Assembly (NCBI RefSeq): GCF_016863195.1
Contig: NZ_BOOK01000014.1
Location: 186,001-250,000, forward strand
Origin: Paraplanobispora takensis
GTDB taxonomy: Bacteria; Actinomycetota; Actinomycetes; Streptosporangiales; Streptosporangiaceae
DNA length: 64,000 nt
Direction of reading: 5' to 3'
A program made the position numbers and the translations under genes. The notes under the pieces are model-generated. The model was given only the letters and a program-made list of their open reading frames with translations. It was not told where the DNA came from and ran no database searches. Shown here in pieces: positions 15,481 to 25,031 of this stretch; position 1 is the stretch's first letter; the number at the start of each line of letters is the position of its first letter.

Positions 15481-16818
15481 CTACCGGAGAGCGGAGGCCG
15501 GAGACCTGCCGGAGGCCGAGGACCTGCCGGAGGCCGGAGGCCGCCGCCGCGCGACCAGCGCCGGCACCGAGGCCAGCAGGAGCGCGAACACCGGCACCCA
15601 GGCCAGGCGGCAGGCCACCCAGCCGAGCGTGGCGGGCGGGGAGAGCAGTCCGGGCACCTCGCCGAAGGGCAGCGCCGCGACCACGGTCACCGCCGCCGCG
15701 GTCTGGTGCCACAGGAACAGCGTCATCGCCGACAGGTTGACCATCGCCACCGCCGCCCACACCCGGGGCCGCCGCATCAGCCGGTCCAGCGGCCCGCGTA
15801 CCAGCAGCGCGAGCCCCACCTGGGCCAGCCCGAAGGTGACGGCGGCGAGCGTGGGCGGGCTGAGGTTGGAGACCTTCGCCCCGGTCAGGCCCACCATGCT
15901 CGCGGGATAGCCGAACACCGTCACCAGGACCACCGTCCCGGCCGCCCCGCCGACCAGCAGCGCCACCACCGGACGCCGGGAGGCGAACAGGCCGCGCGCC
16001 CAGCCCAGCCCCAGCGCGTACGGCACCAGCCACCCGGCCGCCAGGTTCGTCCAGCCCGGCCAGGCCGGCCCGCCGAGCCCGAACCGGAGCGCGTCCACGA
16101 CGAGCACCACCGCGCCCGCCGAGAGGGCCGTGACCCCCGGCCGGAGCCTCAGCAGCAGGGGAGTGGCCGCGGTCAGCCCGGCGAAGACCGCCAGGAACCA
16201 GATCGGCCCGACCACCGGGAGCACCAGCGCCCTGACCGTCGCCGGCGGCACGCCGTACGCCGCCGCCCCGGCCGCGATCGCCGCCCAGGCCGTCAGCAGC
16301 GGGACCGCCGGCCGCAGCAGGCGCCCCATCCTGGCCCGCACCCACGCCGGACCGTCCGTCCCCGGCCGCAGACTCCGCGCCGCCGCGTAGCCGCCCACGA
16401 AGAAGAACACCGCCAGCGTCTGCAGCACCCACGACAACGGCGTCAGCTCCGGCAGGTGGATCAGCGGACTGGAGATCCGCAGACTCCCCCCGGGTCCCAC
16501 CACCCACGCCGTCACCAGCCAGTGCCCCAGGATCACCCCCACGATCGCCAGCCCCCGCAGCGCGTCCACCCCCCGGTCCCTCCCCGCAGGAGTCATCGCT
16601 TCGATCCGCCCCACCCACCCCCCTCCCGAACTCCCGCTCTCCGCCCGCCCGGCCACGCCGTTCCGGGTTCCGGCCGCACCGCTCTCCGCCCGCCCGGCCA
16701 CACCCGCCGGCCCTTCGGCTCCTGCGTGTCCCGGGTGCTCGTTCTCCGGCGCCGGTACGGCGGGCAGCGGGGCGGAGATGGCCGGCGCCGCCGTACGGTG
16801 GCCGAGGCGGTCAGACAT
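15481..16818 (-). CDS. Acyltransferase 3 family membrane protein
   Basis: 445 residues. GVDALRGLAIVGVILGHWLV is the acyltransferase_3 start, with the catalytic-type His, followed by about ten membrane spans including FFFVGGYAAARSL and LFLWHQTAA. Such enzymes move acyl groups onto sugars or lipids at the membrane. The first ~73 residues are Gly/Ala/Glu-rich and duplicated (GVAGRAESG twice), so translation may instead begin at Met-74 (MTPAGRDRG). The tail is also repetitive (ASGRSSASGRSPAS). The 5' end overlaps the upstream hydrolase gene by 8 bp, so the two are coupled. Confidence 0.85.
   Translation of the reverse strand: MSDRLGHRTAAPAISAPLPAVPAPENEHPGHAGAEGPAGVAGRAESGAAGTRNGVAGRAESGSSGGGWVGRIEAMTPAGRDRGVDALRGLAIVGVILGHWLVTAWVVGPGGSLRISSPLIHLPELTPLSWVLQTLAVFFFVGGYAAARSLRPGTDGPAWVRARMGRLLRPAVPLLTAWAAIAAGAAAYGVPPATVRALVLPVVGPIWFLAVFAGLTAATPLLLRLRPGVTALSAGAVVLVVDALRFGLGGPAWPGWTNLAAGWLVPYALGLGWARGLFASRRPVVALLVGGAAGTVVLVTVFGYPASMVGLTGAKVSNLSPPTLAAVTFGLAQVGLALLVRGPLDRLMRRPRVWAAVAMVNLSAMTLFLWHQTAAAVTVVAALPFGEVPGLLSPPATLGWVACRLAWVPVFALLLASVPALVARRRPPASGRSSASGRSPASALR
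16636..16701. repeat. 21-bp direct repeat pair
   Basis: Identical 21-bp copies at 16636-16656 and 16681-16701 (both begin GCTCTCCGCC and end CCCGGCCAC), 45 bp apart start to start. They encode the duplicated GVAGRAESG in the N-terminal extension of the acyltransferase. Confidence 0.9.
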
Positions 16819-17551
16819 GGGACACCTCGGCGGTCCGGCCGAGGGCGATCAGGGTGAGGTTTCGCAGGGACTCGCTGCCGGGCTGGAAGTAGTCGCTGTG
16901 GCCGGCGGCGCCGGTGGCGAAGACGTCGGAGCCGAAGTCCGGGCCGGCCGGGTCGGGGCCGAAGCCCAGCGGGCCGATGCGGATCTTGGGCACCTTGCGC
17001 ATCCAGTCCTCCGCCCCGCTGCCCGCCCACAGCCGGGTGCCGCCCAGCTCGGCGGCCGACGACACCCCCAGGCCCGGGCTGCCGACCACCGCGGTGTCGG
17101 CGACCGCGGTCCCCGGCACGGCCTTGGCGCACACCACCGATCCGTAGCTGTGGCACAGCAGGCTGACCCGCTTGCCCCGCAGCGTCTCCGACACATAGCG
17201 CCGCAGCGCCGGGGCGCCCTCGACCGCGGCCCCCTCGGTGGCCACGTCCAGGCTGACGGTCGCCGGGCTGCCGTACCCGAGCCAGGCCACCACCGCGAGC
17301 CGGGCGTCCGGGTCCAGGGACCGTGCCTGCTCCAGCAGCGCCCGCGCCGCACCTCCCGGCGTGCTGTACGGCTTGGCGCGCCCGCCGTCGAAGGTGGCGG
17401 CCGTGGTGTCGGCACCCGGGACGATCACGGCCACGTGCTCCGCCGTGCTCAGGTCGCCGTAGACCTTGATGATCCGGTCGTCGGACGGCTGGGGAGTGAG
17501 CAGGTGGGCGGCGGTCGCGATCGCCGCGGCGGCGAGCAGGGGGCGGACCAT
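16811..17551 (-). CDS. Exported alpha/beta hydrolase (DUF1023-like)
   Basis: 246 residues. A hydrophobic N-terminus (VRPLLAAAAIATAAHLL) may export or anchor it. DRIIKVYGDLSTAEHVAVIVPGADTT and VSLLCHSYGSVVCAKA are the DUF1023 hallmarks; CHSYGS contains the nucleophile Ser. GHSDYFQPGS near the C-terminus offers the His. Overlaps the acyltransferase start by 8 bp, suggesting both act on one surface molecule, perhaps adding and removing an acyl group; that is inference. Family members include predicted lipases, none well studied. Confidence 0.8.
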   Translation of the reverse strand: MVRPLLAAAAIATAAHLLTPQPSDDRIIKVYGDLSTAEHVAVIVPGADTTAATFDGGRAKPYSTPGGAARALLEQARSLDPDARLAVVAWLGYGSPATVSLDVATEGAAVEGAPALRRYVSETLRGKRVSLLCHSYGSVVCAKAVPGTAVADTAVVGSPGLGVSSAAELGGTRLWAGSGAEDWMRKVPKIRIGPLGFGPDPAGPDFGSDVFATGAAGHSDYFQPGSESLRNLTLIALGRTAEVSHV

Positions 17552-17620
17552 GCGAGTCTCCTGTCAGGTTCGGGGAACACGACAGGACGCTATGAACCAT
17601 GATCGGTAACCCGCGTCACC

Positions 17621-17639
17621 CCGGAGTGCCCAGCTCCGG
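17621..17639. terminator. Weak hairpin downstream region of two-component operon
   Basis: CCGGAG (17621-17626) and CTCCGG (17634-17639) with a 7-nt loop, in the 223-bp gap 17552-17774. The gap also has two copies of ACAGGCCGAT (near 17722 and 17753). The hairpin is upstream of the hydrolase and downstream of the response regulator, so it may end the latter's transcript. Confidence 0.35.
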
Positions 17640-17774
17640 GTCCCTCCCGAGAGGTACGCGGGTCACCTTTTCCGGGCGCCCGCGACCCGGAGCCCCTCGC
17701 CTCGCGACGCGATCCCGCGAACAGGCCGATTCACGAGAGACCGACTCCCGGACAGGCCGATCCGGTCCCGGGCA

Positions 17775-18431
17775 CTACTCGCCCGGACGCACCAGCCCGC
17801 TCTCGTAGGCGTACACGATCGCCTGGGCCCGATCACGCAGGTCGAGCTTGGCCAGGATCCGGCCCACGTGCGTCTTGACCGTCTGCTCCGACAGGACGAG
17901 CTCCTCGGCGATCTCCTGGTTGGAGCGGCCCCGGGCGATGAGCGTGAGCACCTCGGTCTCGCGCTCGGTGATACCGTCCAGCCGCACGCGCGGGCGCTGC
18001 GGCCCGACGCGGGCGAACTCCGAGATGAGCCGCCTGGTCACCGAGGGGGCGAGCAGCGCCTCCCCGGCCGCGACCACCCGCACCGCCTCGGCCAGCTGCT
18101 GCGCCGAGGCGTCCTTGAGCAGGAAACCGCTGGCCCCGGCCCGCAGCGCCTCGTACACGTAGTCGTCCAGGTCGAACGTGGTCAGAATCAGGATCTTCGG
18201 GGTGTGCCCGCCGGAGGTGAGGATCTCCCTGGTCGCGGCCAGCCCGTCCATGACCGGCATGCGCACGTCCATCAGCACCACGTCCGGCCGCAGCTCGGCG
18301 GTGCGGGCGATCGCCTCCTCGCCGTTCACCGCCTCGCCCACGACCTCGATGTCGGCCTGGGCGTCCAGGAACACGGTGAAGCCGGTCCTGACCATGCCCT
18401 GGTCGTCGGCGATGAGCACCCGGATCGTCAT
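17775..18431 (-). CDS. NarL/LuxR-type response regulator
   Basis: 218 residues from ATG 18431 (GGAGGA close upstream). Receiver domain: acidic pair in LIADDQ, phospho-acceptor Asp in VVLMDVRMPVMDG, LTTFD and the conserved Lys in FLLKDAS. C-terminal HTH: ITERETEVLTLIARGRSNQEIAEELVLSEQTVKTHVGRILAKLDLRDRAQAIVYAYESG. The start overlaps the kinase stop (ATGA), so it is the partner of 18428-19756. Target genes unknown. Confidence 0.95.
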   Translation of the reverse strand: MTIRVLIADDQGMVRTGFTVFLDAQADIEVVGEAVNGEEAIARTAELRPDVVLMDVRMPVMDGLAATREILTSGGHTPKILILTTFDLDDYVYEALRAGASGFLLKDASAQQLAEAVRVVAAGEALLAPSVTRRLISEFARVGPQRPRVRLDGITERETEVLTLIARGRSNQEIAEELVLSEQTVKTHVGRILAKLDLRDRAQAIVYAYESGLVRPGE

Positions 18432-19756
18432 GCTTCCTCCATGATCGGCAGTATGGCGGTGACCGCGAAGCCCTTGCCGGTCGGCCCGGCCCATACGCTC
18501 CCGCCGAGCATGGCGGCCCGTTCCCGCATCCCGATCAGGCCGTGTCCGGTGTGCTTCTCGCCTCCGGCCTTCGCCGCCCCCGCGGCGGAGCGGTCCCCGC
18601 CGTCGTCCGTCACATGGATGTTCAGCTCGTCGCCGGACCTGGAGATCTTCACAGTGACGGCCGAGCCGGGCGCGTGCCGCATGGCGTTGCTGAGCGACTC
18701 CTGCACGATCCGGTAGGCGGACAGGCTCACCGCGGTGGGCAGGTCGAGCAGGTCGCCGCCCAGCTTGAGCGCCACGGTGAGCCCGGCGGTGCGCGCGGTG
18801 GCGGCCAGCTCCTCCAGGCGGCCCAGACCCGGCTGCGGCGCGGTGTCCGTGCGTCCCTCCCCGTCGCGCAGCACGCCCAGCACCCGGCGCATCTCGGTCA
18901 TGGCGGCCAGCGACAGCGTGCGGATCTCACCGAGCCCCTCCTCCAGAAGCCGCACGTCCCCTCGCGCCTTCAGCGGTACGGCCTCCGCCTGGATGGCGAT
19001 CACCGACATGTGGTGGGCCACGACGTCGTGCATCTCCCGGGCGATCCTGGCCCGCTCCTCCAGTACGGCCTGCCCGGCCAATGCCTGCTCGCTGCGCCGT
19101 TCCTCCTCGGCCAGGCGCCCGGCGGCCGTCCTCCTGCCCTGGACGTTGTAGCCGAACAGGACGGTGACGGTCACCATGGCGATGCCGATGAACGTCACGC
19201 CGGGCAGGTCAGGGCCGGATTGGATGCCGAGGATCCACAGGGCGGCAGCCGAGATCATCCACACGCCGATGATGACGTGCCGCTCACAGCGGACCGCGAC
19301 CGCGTAGACCACCAGCAGGTACATGATCACGGCGTCGGCGGAGAAGAGCGCCTCCAGGTCATAGCCGCGGGTGACGACCCCCCAGGGGATCAGCACCACC
19401 GCGAGCCGCCAGGCCGTCAGCGGCCAGCGGTCGCGCAGCGCCAGCGGCAGCGAGGAGGTCGCGGCGATGAATGCGATCTCTCCCTGGTCCAGGGGCGCCG
19501 CCAGGTCCGCCACCTCGGTTGTCAGGAGTGCCTGCACGGCGCGGAACAGGATGAAGGCCAGCACGAGATCGGCGATGAGGACCAGGTCGATCGTGCGGAA
19601 CGGGAGCAGGCTCAGGAACCCCGGCACGCGGGGGGCCAGCCACCGGGGGCGGGGGTGCGGCGGACCGGCCCTGCCGGTCCACACGGCCGCGACGAGCGCG
19701 CGGGCCAGCCGGGCGAGAGGCCGCAGCCGTGCACGCCGGGCAGGGGGAGAAGCCAT
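18428..19756 (-). CDS. NarL-family sensor histidine kinase
   Basis: 442 residues. Basic N-terminus, about five membrane spans (residues 55-205), then the HisKA_3 motif EERARIAREMHDVVAHHMSV with the phospho-His, and an ATPase end with DDGGD and GHGLIGMRERAAMLGG. No extracellular domain of note, so it likely senses the membrane. Cotranscribed with the response regulator. This kinase architecture is abundant in actinomycetes and the signal cannot be read from sequence. Confidence 0.93.
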   Translation of the reverse strand: MASPPARRARLRPLARLARALVAAVWTGRAGPPHPRPRWLAPRVPGFLSLLPFRTIDLVLIADLVLAFILFRAVQALLTTEVADLAAPLDQGEIAFIAATSSLPLALRDRWPLTAWRLAVVLIPWGVVTRGYDLEALFSADAVIMYLLVVYAVAVRCERHVIIGVWMISAAALWILGIQSGPDLPGVTFIGIAMVTVTVLFGYNVQGRRTAAGRLAEEERRSEQALAGQAVLEERARIAREMHDVVAHHMSVIAIQAEAVPLKARGDVRLLEEGLGEIRTLSLAAMTEMRRVLGVLRDGEGRTDTAPQPGLGRLEELAATARTAGLTVALKLGGDLLDLPTAVSLSAYRIVQESLSNAMRHAPGSAVTVKISRSGDELNIHVTDDGGDRSAAGAAKAGGEKHTGHGLIGMRERAAMLGGSVWAGPTGKGFAVTAILPIMEEA

Positions 19757-19815
19757 CCGGCCAGTCTAGGGAGATCGCCGATCACCCGGATCACACCGCG
19801 GGGGGATCGGCCGGG

Positions 19816-20517
19816 TCACCCCGCAGAGGGATCACCCGGGCGGATGCCTCGCAAGGCGGAGGAGGCCGTAGCGGAGGCGCCGGTGCGCGGGCGGCCGGAG
19901 GCCGTACCGACAACCGCGCCGAGGGCCGCGCCACCGGCCATGCCCGCCGCCCACAAGGCGATCATGCCGGCGAGGAACTCCGGGCGCAGCACGTCCAGGA
20001 CCGCCGCCTGCCACGTCGGCGGTACGGCGTCGCCGGTGCTCAGGTAACCGGCCTTCCGGTGCGCCCAGAGCACGGCCTCGGGAACGCCGACGGCGAGCAC
20101 CGCCACCAGCGCGGCGACCGGGGTCAGCAGCCCGGCGACGGTTCCGGCCCCGAACCCGCGGGCACGGGTCACGGCGGCCGCGGCCAGTGCGGCGAGCGCG
20201 CCGTACCCGACCGCCGCGGGCAGACCGAGCACCACGGTCAGCAGTGCCACGTCGAAGCCCCAGCGCGGGCCGTTCGCGACCGTGGCGAGGTAGAGGCGCT
20301 CCAGGCCGGCGGTGAGCACCGCTGCGACGGCGGCGACGGCGACCAGACCCGGCCACACGGGGCGCGCGGTGCCCTGCCGCCACGCGGCGCGGGCGCCGAC
20401 GGCGAGTGCGCCCGCACCGCCCCGCCGTACGGCCTGGCGCAGCCGTACCGCGAGCACCGCGACCGCGAGCAGGGGCGCCGGTGCGAGCACCGCCGCCAAG
20501 AGGAGGAGTTCGAGCAT
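19816..20517 (-). CDS. Hypothetical membrane protein downstream of PadR gene
   Basis: 233 residues from ATG 20517, chosen because GGAGG lies 7 nt upstream; an upstream start at 20649 would run into the PadR gene and encode basic Pro-rich shadow sequence. About six membrane spans: LELLLLAAVLAPAPLLAVAVLAV, VWPGLVAVAAVAAVLTAG, FDVALLTVVLGLPAAVGYGALAALAAAAV, AGLLTPVAALVAVLAVG, FLAGMIALWAAGMAGGAALGAVVG. No known domain. Lies 46 bp after the PadR stop and is probably in its operon; such PadR-linked membrane proteins are often regulated effectors of unknown role. Confidence 0.7.
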   Translation of the reverse strand: MLELLLLAAVLAPAPLLAVAVLAVRLRQAVRRGGAGALAVGARAAWRQGTARPVWPGLVAVAAVAAVLTAGLERLYLATVANGPRWGFDVALLTVVLGLPAAVGYGALAALAAAAVTRARGFGAGTVAGLLTPVAALVAVLAVGVPEAVLWAHRKAGYLSTGDAVPPTWQAAVLDVLRPEFLAGMIALWAAGMAGGAALGAVVGTASGRPRTGASATASSALRGIRPGDPSAG

Positions 20518-20563
20518 CGAGGGCCTCCGAACACAGGGGCGGGCCGGGGTCGGGTGGTCGCGG

Positions 20564-20920
20564 TCAGATGGCCCCGGGCAGGAGCCGGGCCGCGCCCGGG
20601 GCGGGTGCGTCGTCACCGGCACGTGCCGACGCGGTGACGGTGACGGCACGTGCCGGTGCGGCGATGGTGTGCGCGAGCTCGGAGCCCGCTGCGGTGAGGC
20701 GGTACAGGTGCCGGGCCGGCCGTCCGCGCGGCGGGTCGGCCTCCCAGGAGGTCTCCACCTGCCCGCGCTCGGCCAGGCGGATCAGGATCGGGTACACCGT
20801 GCCCGCCTTCAGGCCGAGGGCGCGGCACAGGTCGTAGCCGTGGCTCCAGTCCGAACCCGCCTCGGCGAGGGCGGCGAGCACGGCCGCGGTCTGCGGGGAG
20901 GGGCGTCGTACGCGTGCCAT
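20564..20920 (-). CDS. PadR family transcriptional regulator
   Basis: 118 residues. Winged helix: QTAAVLAALAEAGSDWSHGYDLCRALGLKAGTVYPILIRLAERGQVETSWEADPPRGRPARHLYRLTAAG, with the PadR hallmarks GYDL, TVYPxLxRL and the GRPxRxY wing. The C-terminal dimer helix is short and ends in a low-complexity Ala/Pro tail. A 14-bp palindrome lies 11 bp upstream of its ATG, consistent with autorepression. Divergent from the MFS gene, which could be a second target. Confidence 0.9.
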   Translation of the reverse strand: MARVRRPSPQTAAVLAALAEAGSDWSHGYDLCRALGLKAGTVYPILIRLAERGQVETSWEADPPRGRPARHLYRLTAAGSELAHTIAAPARAVTVTASARAGDDAPAPGAARLLPGAI

Positions 20921-20930
20921 GACTCCAATG

Positions 20931-20944
20931 TCTATCTAGATAGA
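20931..20944. promoter_or_regulatory. Palindrome TCTATCTAGATAGA, candidate PadR operator
   Basis: Perfect 14-bp palindrome, 11 bp before the PadR start codon. Its TATCTAGATA core is like sites bound by several PadR repressors. AT-rich against its surroundings. The distance to the MFS start is 228 bp, so its control of that gene is less certain. Confidence 0.6.
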
Positions 20945-21171
20945 GTTGATGCGCAAGCCTTCAGGCGGGCCAAGTCGCGTCGAGCGGAACCGGCGGAGCG
21001 TCGCGCCCCGGTCGGGTTTCCGGGACGGCCGGCGATCTTTGCCGCTACGGTTCGTACTGGTTGTGGTGCTTTCGTGGAGGCTGGTAGGGGTTGGCGACCC
21101 GGTTCTTCTCCGGCGGGCAGACGGATCGGCTGCGCCGTACCCGGACGTCGGCCGGGAGGAAACGATCCGGC

Positions 21172-22380
21172 ATGTCCATGTCTTCTGACATACGAAAGCC
21201 GGCCGCTCCGCCGCGTCCTGCATTTCTCGTCCTGCTGACGGCGATATCGGTGCTTCCGGTAAACATCTACCTGCCGGCGCTGCCGAATATCGCTGCCGCG
21301 TTCGATGCCGACTTCGCCTCGGTCAACCTTTCGGTCGCGGTATACGCGGTCGCCACCGCCCTGATCGAGATAATCGCCGGCGCCCTGTCCGATCGTTACG
21401 GGCGTCGGCCGGTCGTATTGACGTCCGTTTCGATTTTCATCGTCGCGTCCATCGGTTGCGCGCTGGCACCCGGCATCGGGATCTTCCTCGTGTGCCGCAC
21501 GTTCCAGGCGGCGATCGCCGCGTGTTTCTCCGTTGCGATGGTCGTCATCAGAGAAACGTCGGGCGAGCGCGAGGCGGTGAGGAGAATCGGCCTCGCCGGC
21601 ATGGGGTGGGCGCTCGCCCCCATGCTCGGGCCCACGTTGGGCGGGATCCTGGATGAGCTGTTCGGGTGGCGTACGATCTTCGTCGTTCTCGCGCTCCTCG
21701 GCGGAACGGTTCTCATCGCGTCGATGCGGCAGCTGAAGGAGACGTCTCCCCATCCGGGAGCCTCAAAGGGAAGGCTTCTCTCCTCGTTCCGGAGAATACT
21801 GGGTTCACCCAGGTTCTGGGCCTACACTCTCTGCATGGCCTGCTCGACGGGGACGCTTTACGTGTTCCTGGGGGGAGCGCCTCTGGTCATGGGCGACCAT
21901 TTCGGCGGATCAAGTGTCGCTCTGGGCCTTTGCATGGCCATGGTTCCGGGCGGGTTCGTCCTGGGCAGTTATCTGGCGGGAATCTGTGCGTCCCGGTTCT
22001 TCAGAAGCCACATCCTCCTCTATGCGCGCGTCTTGACATGTGGAGGCCTGCTGGCCGGTTTGGTCCTCGCCACGTTGCATGACATCCACGCTCTCGCGTT
22101 CTTTTCCTCCTGCCTGTTCATCGGAATGGGCAACGGCCTGACCGCGCCTGTCGTCAACGTCGCAGTGATGGCTGAGCGTGCCGATCTGGCGGGAACCGCG
22201 ACAGGCCTGTCCGCTGCGATGTCAATCGGGGGCGGTGCGTTGATCTCCTCTGTCGCGGGTCTTCCTCTCGGCGCCGCCGGTTCGGTCCGCACCCTGCTGG
22301 CTCTGTTGCTGACGTCGGCGTCACTGGCGTTGCTGGCGGCGATCTGCGCCGCCCTGGTCGACCGGCGGCCTCCTGCGTAG
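21172..22380 (+). CDS. Bcr/CflA-like MFS drug exporter
   Basis: 402 residues from ATG 21172 (GGGAGGA 11 nt upstream). Twelve predicted spans; motif A-like DRYGRRPVVLTSV between spans 2 and 3, and PVNIYLPALPNIAAAFDAD in span 1 as in Bcr/CflA proton antiporters. Exports drugs or small metabolites. The gene and its upstream region are visibly less GC-rich than neighbours, with codons such as ATA, TTT and GTA in number, which suggests acquisition by transfer. It diverges from a PadR gene 251 bp away. Substrate unknown. Confidence 0.88.
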   Translation: MSMSSDIRKPAAPPRPAFLVLLTAISVLPVNIYLPALPNIAAAFDADFASVNLSVAVYAVATALIEIIAGALSDRYGRRPVVLTSVSIFIVASIGCALAPGIGIFLVCRTFQAAIAACFSVAMVVIRETSGEREAVRRIGLAGMGWALAPMLGPTLGGILDELFGWRTIFVVLALLGGTVLIASMRQLKETSPHPGASKGRLLSSFRRILGSPRFWAYTLCMACSTGTLYVFLGGAPLVMGDHFGGSSVALGLCMAMVPGGFVLGSYLAGICASRFFRSHILLYARVLTCGGLLAGLVLATLHDIHALAFFSSCLFIGMGNGLTAPVVNVAVMAERADLAGTATGLSAAMSIGGGALISSVAGLPLGAAGSVRTLLALLLTSASLALLAAICAALVDRRPPA

Positions 22381-22546
22381 GTCCGGACGGCAGGGCGTGA
22401 CCCTGCTGATCATGGACGTGGTGTGCAGGGTGGACATGGCGGCCCTGAGGGGTCGGGCCGAGCTGTCTTCTCATGGTCGATTACACGATTACGATCGCTC
22501 ACAGCGAAACGACTCAAGGTCGGGAACATCCGGGGACTCCTGTTAA

Positions 22547-22565
22547 TTGAGTGTGTATAACTCAA
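22547..22565. promoter_or_regulatory. HAIR-like operator (HspR site) before lon
   Basis: TTGAGT (22547-22552), 7-nt spacer, ACTCAA (22560-22565). The HAIR consensus bound by the actinomycete heat-shock repressor HspR is CTTGAGT-N7-ACTCAAG; the core is exact and only the outermost base of each arm differs. It ends 15 bp before the lon ATG, a position that would block transcription start. A lone half-site ACTCAAG lies at 22512-22518. Lon is a known HspR target in Streptomyces. Confidence 0.85.
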
Positions 22566-22580
22566 CCCCCTGGAGTGCAG

Positions 22581-24983
22581 ATGAGTGAGAGCTTGATCCT
22601 CCCGGTCCTTCCGCTCGACGACGCGGTCGTGCTTCCGGGGATGGTCGTCCCTCTGGACCTGTCGGACACGGAGATCCGCGCCGCGATCGAGGCCGCCCAG
22701 GCACTCGACGAGAACAAGCCGTGGGTCCTGCTCGTTCCCCGCATCGACGGCAGGTACGGCCCCGTGGGCGTACGGGCCGTCGTGGAGCAGGTCGGCAGGC
22801 TGCCCGGAGGCGAGCCCGCGGCCGTGGTGCGCGGCGTCGACCGCGTCCGCGTGGGGTCCGGCACCACCGGTCCCGGTGCGGCGCTGTGGGTGCAGGCGAC
22901 CCGGATCGATCCGGTCCCGGCGAGCGAGCGGGCCGAGGAACTGGCCAAGCAATACAAGGCGCTGACCACCACGATCCTGCAGAAGCGCGGCGCGTGGCAG
23001 GTCGTCGACGCCGTGAACCAGATGAACGACCCGTCGGTCCTGGCCGACAACTCCGGCTACGCCCCCTGGCTGAGCACCCAGCGCAAGGTCGAGATCCTGG
23101 AGGCCCCCGACCCCGCCGACCGCTTGGAGAAGCTGGTCGAGTGGGCCCGTGAGCACCTGGCCGAGCTGGACGTGGCCGAGACGATCCGCAAGGACGTCCA
23201 GGAGGGCATGGAGAAGCAGCAGCGAGAGTTCCTGCTCCGCCAGCAGCTCGCCGCGGTCCGCAAGGAGCTCAGGGAGCTCAACGGCGACACCGCCGAGACC
23301 GAGGAGGAGGACTACCGCGCCCGCGTGGAGGCCGCCGACCTGCCGCAGAAGGTGCGCGAGGCCGCGCTCAAGGAGGTCGACAAGCTGGAGCGGACCTCCA
23401 AGCAGTCCCCCGAGACCGGCTGGATCCGCACCTGGCTCGACACCGTCCTCGACCTCCCGTGGAACGTGTACACCGAGGAGCGCCGTGCCGAAGGCGCGCC
23501 GAAGGGCACTGTCGACATCACCGCGGCCCGCGAGGTCCTCGACGCCGACCACACCGGCCTCGACGACGTCAAGGACCGCATCATCGAATACCTCGCCGTC
23601 CGCGGGCGCCGGGCCGCCAAGGGCCTGGGCGCGGTGGGCGGGCGCCGCAGCGGCGCCGTGCTCGCGCTGGCCGGTCCTCCCGGGGTCGGCAAGACCTCGC
23701 TCGGCGAGTCCGTCGCCCGCGCGATGGGCCGCAAGTTCGTCCGCGTCGCCCTCGGCGGCGTCCGCGACGAGGCGGAGATCCGCGGCCACCGGCGCACCTA
23801 CGTCGGCGCGCTGCCGGGCCGGATCGTCCGGGCCATCCGCGAGGCCGGCTCGATGAACCCGGTCGTGCTCCTCGACGAGGTGGACAAGGTCGGCTCCGAC
23901 TACCGGGGCGACCCGACCGCCGCGCTGCTGGAGGTGCTCGACCCGGCGCAGAACCACACCTTCCGCGACCACTACCTCGAGGTCGAGCTCGACCTGTCGG
24001 ACGTGCTCTTCCTGGCCACGGCCAACGTGCTGGAGGCCATCCCCGGCCCGCTGCTCGACCGCATGGACATCGTGACGCTCGACGGCTACACCGAGGACGA
24101 GAAGGTGGCCATCGCCCGCGACCACCTGCTCCCGCGCCAGCTGGAGAAGGCGGGGCTCGGCGCCGAGGAGGTGACGGTCGGGGAGGACGCGCTGCGCAGG
24201 CTCGCGGCCGAGTACACCCGGGAGGCCGGAGTCCGGTCCCTGGAGCGCTCGATCGCCCGCGTCCTGCGCAAGGTCACCGCGAAGGCCGCGCTCGGCGAGG
24301 GCGAGCTGCCGGTGGCGGTGACGGCCGACGACCTGGTCGCCTACCTCGGCCGCCCGCGCCACGTGCCCGAGTCCTCGCTGCCGGAGTCCCGTCAGCGCAC
24401 CTCGGTGCCCGGCGTGGCCACCGGCCTGGCCGTGACCGGCGCGGGCGGCGACGTCCTGTACGTGGAGGCGTCGCTGGCCGACCCGGAGACCGGCGACACC
24501 GGCCTGACCCTGACCGGTCAGCTCGGCGACGTCATGAAGGAGTCGGCGAAGATCGCGCTCTCCTACCTGCGCTCGCGCGGCGCGGAGATGGAGCTGCCGG
24601 TCGCCTCGCTCAAGGACCGTTCGGTGCACGTGCACTTCCCCGCCGGCGCCGTGCCCAAGGACGGCCCGTCGGCCGGCATCACGCTGACCACGGCCCTGGC
24701 CTCGCTGCTGTCCGGACGGCCGGTCCGCAACGACGTGGCGATGACCGGTGAGGTCTCCCTCACCGGACGGGTGCTCCCGATCGGCGGCGTCAAGCAGAAG
24801 CTGCTGGCCGCCCACCGGGCGGGCATCACCACGGTGCTGATCCCGGCGCGCAACGAGCCGGACCTGGACGACGTCCCCCAGGCCGTCCGCGACGAGCTCA
24901 CCATCCACACGGTGAGCGACGTGCGGGAGGTCTTGGAGATCGCCCTCACCCCGGCCAAGGTCGCCGAGCACGCCGCGGCCTGA
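22581..24983 (+). CDS. lon: Lon ATP-dependent protease
   Basis: 800 residues from ATG 22581 (CTGGAG upstream). N-terminal substrate-binding domain ([24 protein letters not shown]), central AAA+ module with Walker A GPPGVGKT and Walker [10 protein letters not shown], and the C-terminal protease domain with the catalytic dyad Ser-697 ([10 protein letters not shown]) and Lys-740 ([12 protein letters not shown]). Degrades misfolded and regulatory proteins in the cytoplasm. Intact and typical in length. Stands alone, with a HAIR site before it and a terminator at 24998-25031, so it is a single-gene heat-shock unit. Confidence 0.97.
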   Translation: MSESLILPVLPLDDAVVLPGMVVPLDLSDTEIRAAIEAAQALDENKPWVLLVPRIDGRYGPVGVRAVVEQVGRLPGGEPAAVVRGVDRVRVGSGTTGPGAALWVQATRIDPVPASERAEELAKQYKALTTTILQKRGAWQVVDAVNQMNDPSVLADNSGYAPWLSTQRKVEILEAPDPADRLEKLVEWAREHLAELDVAETIRKDVQEGMEKQQREFLLRQQLAAVRKELRELNGDTAETEEEDYRARVEAADLPQKVREAALKEVDKLERTSKQSPETGWIRTWLDTVLDLPWNVYTEERRAEGAPKGTVDITAAREVLDADHTGLDDVKDRIIEYLAVRGRRAAKGLGAVGGRRSGAVLALAGPPGVGKTSLGESVARAMGRKFVRVALGGVRDEAEIRGHRRTYVGALPGRIVRAIREAGSMNPVVLLDEVDKVGSDYRGDPTAALLEVLDPAQNHTFRDHYLEVELDLSDVLFLATANVLEAIPGPLLDRMDIVTLDGYTEDEKVAIARDHLLPRQLEKAGLGAEEVTVGEDALRRLAAEYTREAGVRSLERSIARVLRKVTAKAALGEGELPVAVTADDLVAYLGRPRHVPESSLPESRQRTSVPGVATGLAVTGAGGDVLYVEASLADPETGDTGLTLTGQLGDVMKESAKIALSYLRSRGAEMELPVASLKDRSVHVHFPAGAVPKDGPSAGITLTTALASLLSGRPVRNDVAMTGEVSLTGRVLPIGGVKQKLLAAHRAGITTVLIPARNEPDLDDVPQAVRDELTIHTVSDVREVLEIALTPAKVAEHAAA

Positions 24984-24997
24984 CCCCGTTCCACGAC

Positions 24998-25031
24998 CGG
25001 CCCGGTCCTCCCCCGTGGGAGGGCCGGGCCG
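24998..25031 (+). terminator. Hairpin terminator of lon
   Basis: Arms 24998-25012 and 25017-25031 pair over 15 positions with one T-G wobble (CGGCCCGG and CCTCCC against GGGAGG and CCGGGCCG) around a CCGT loop, 14 bp after the stop. Confidence 0.85.
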
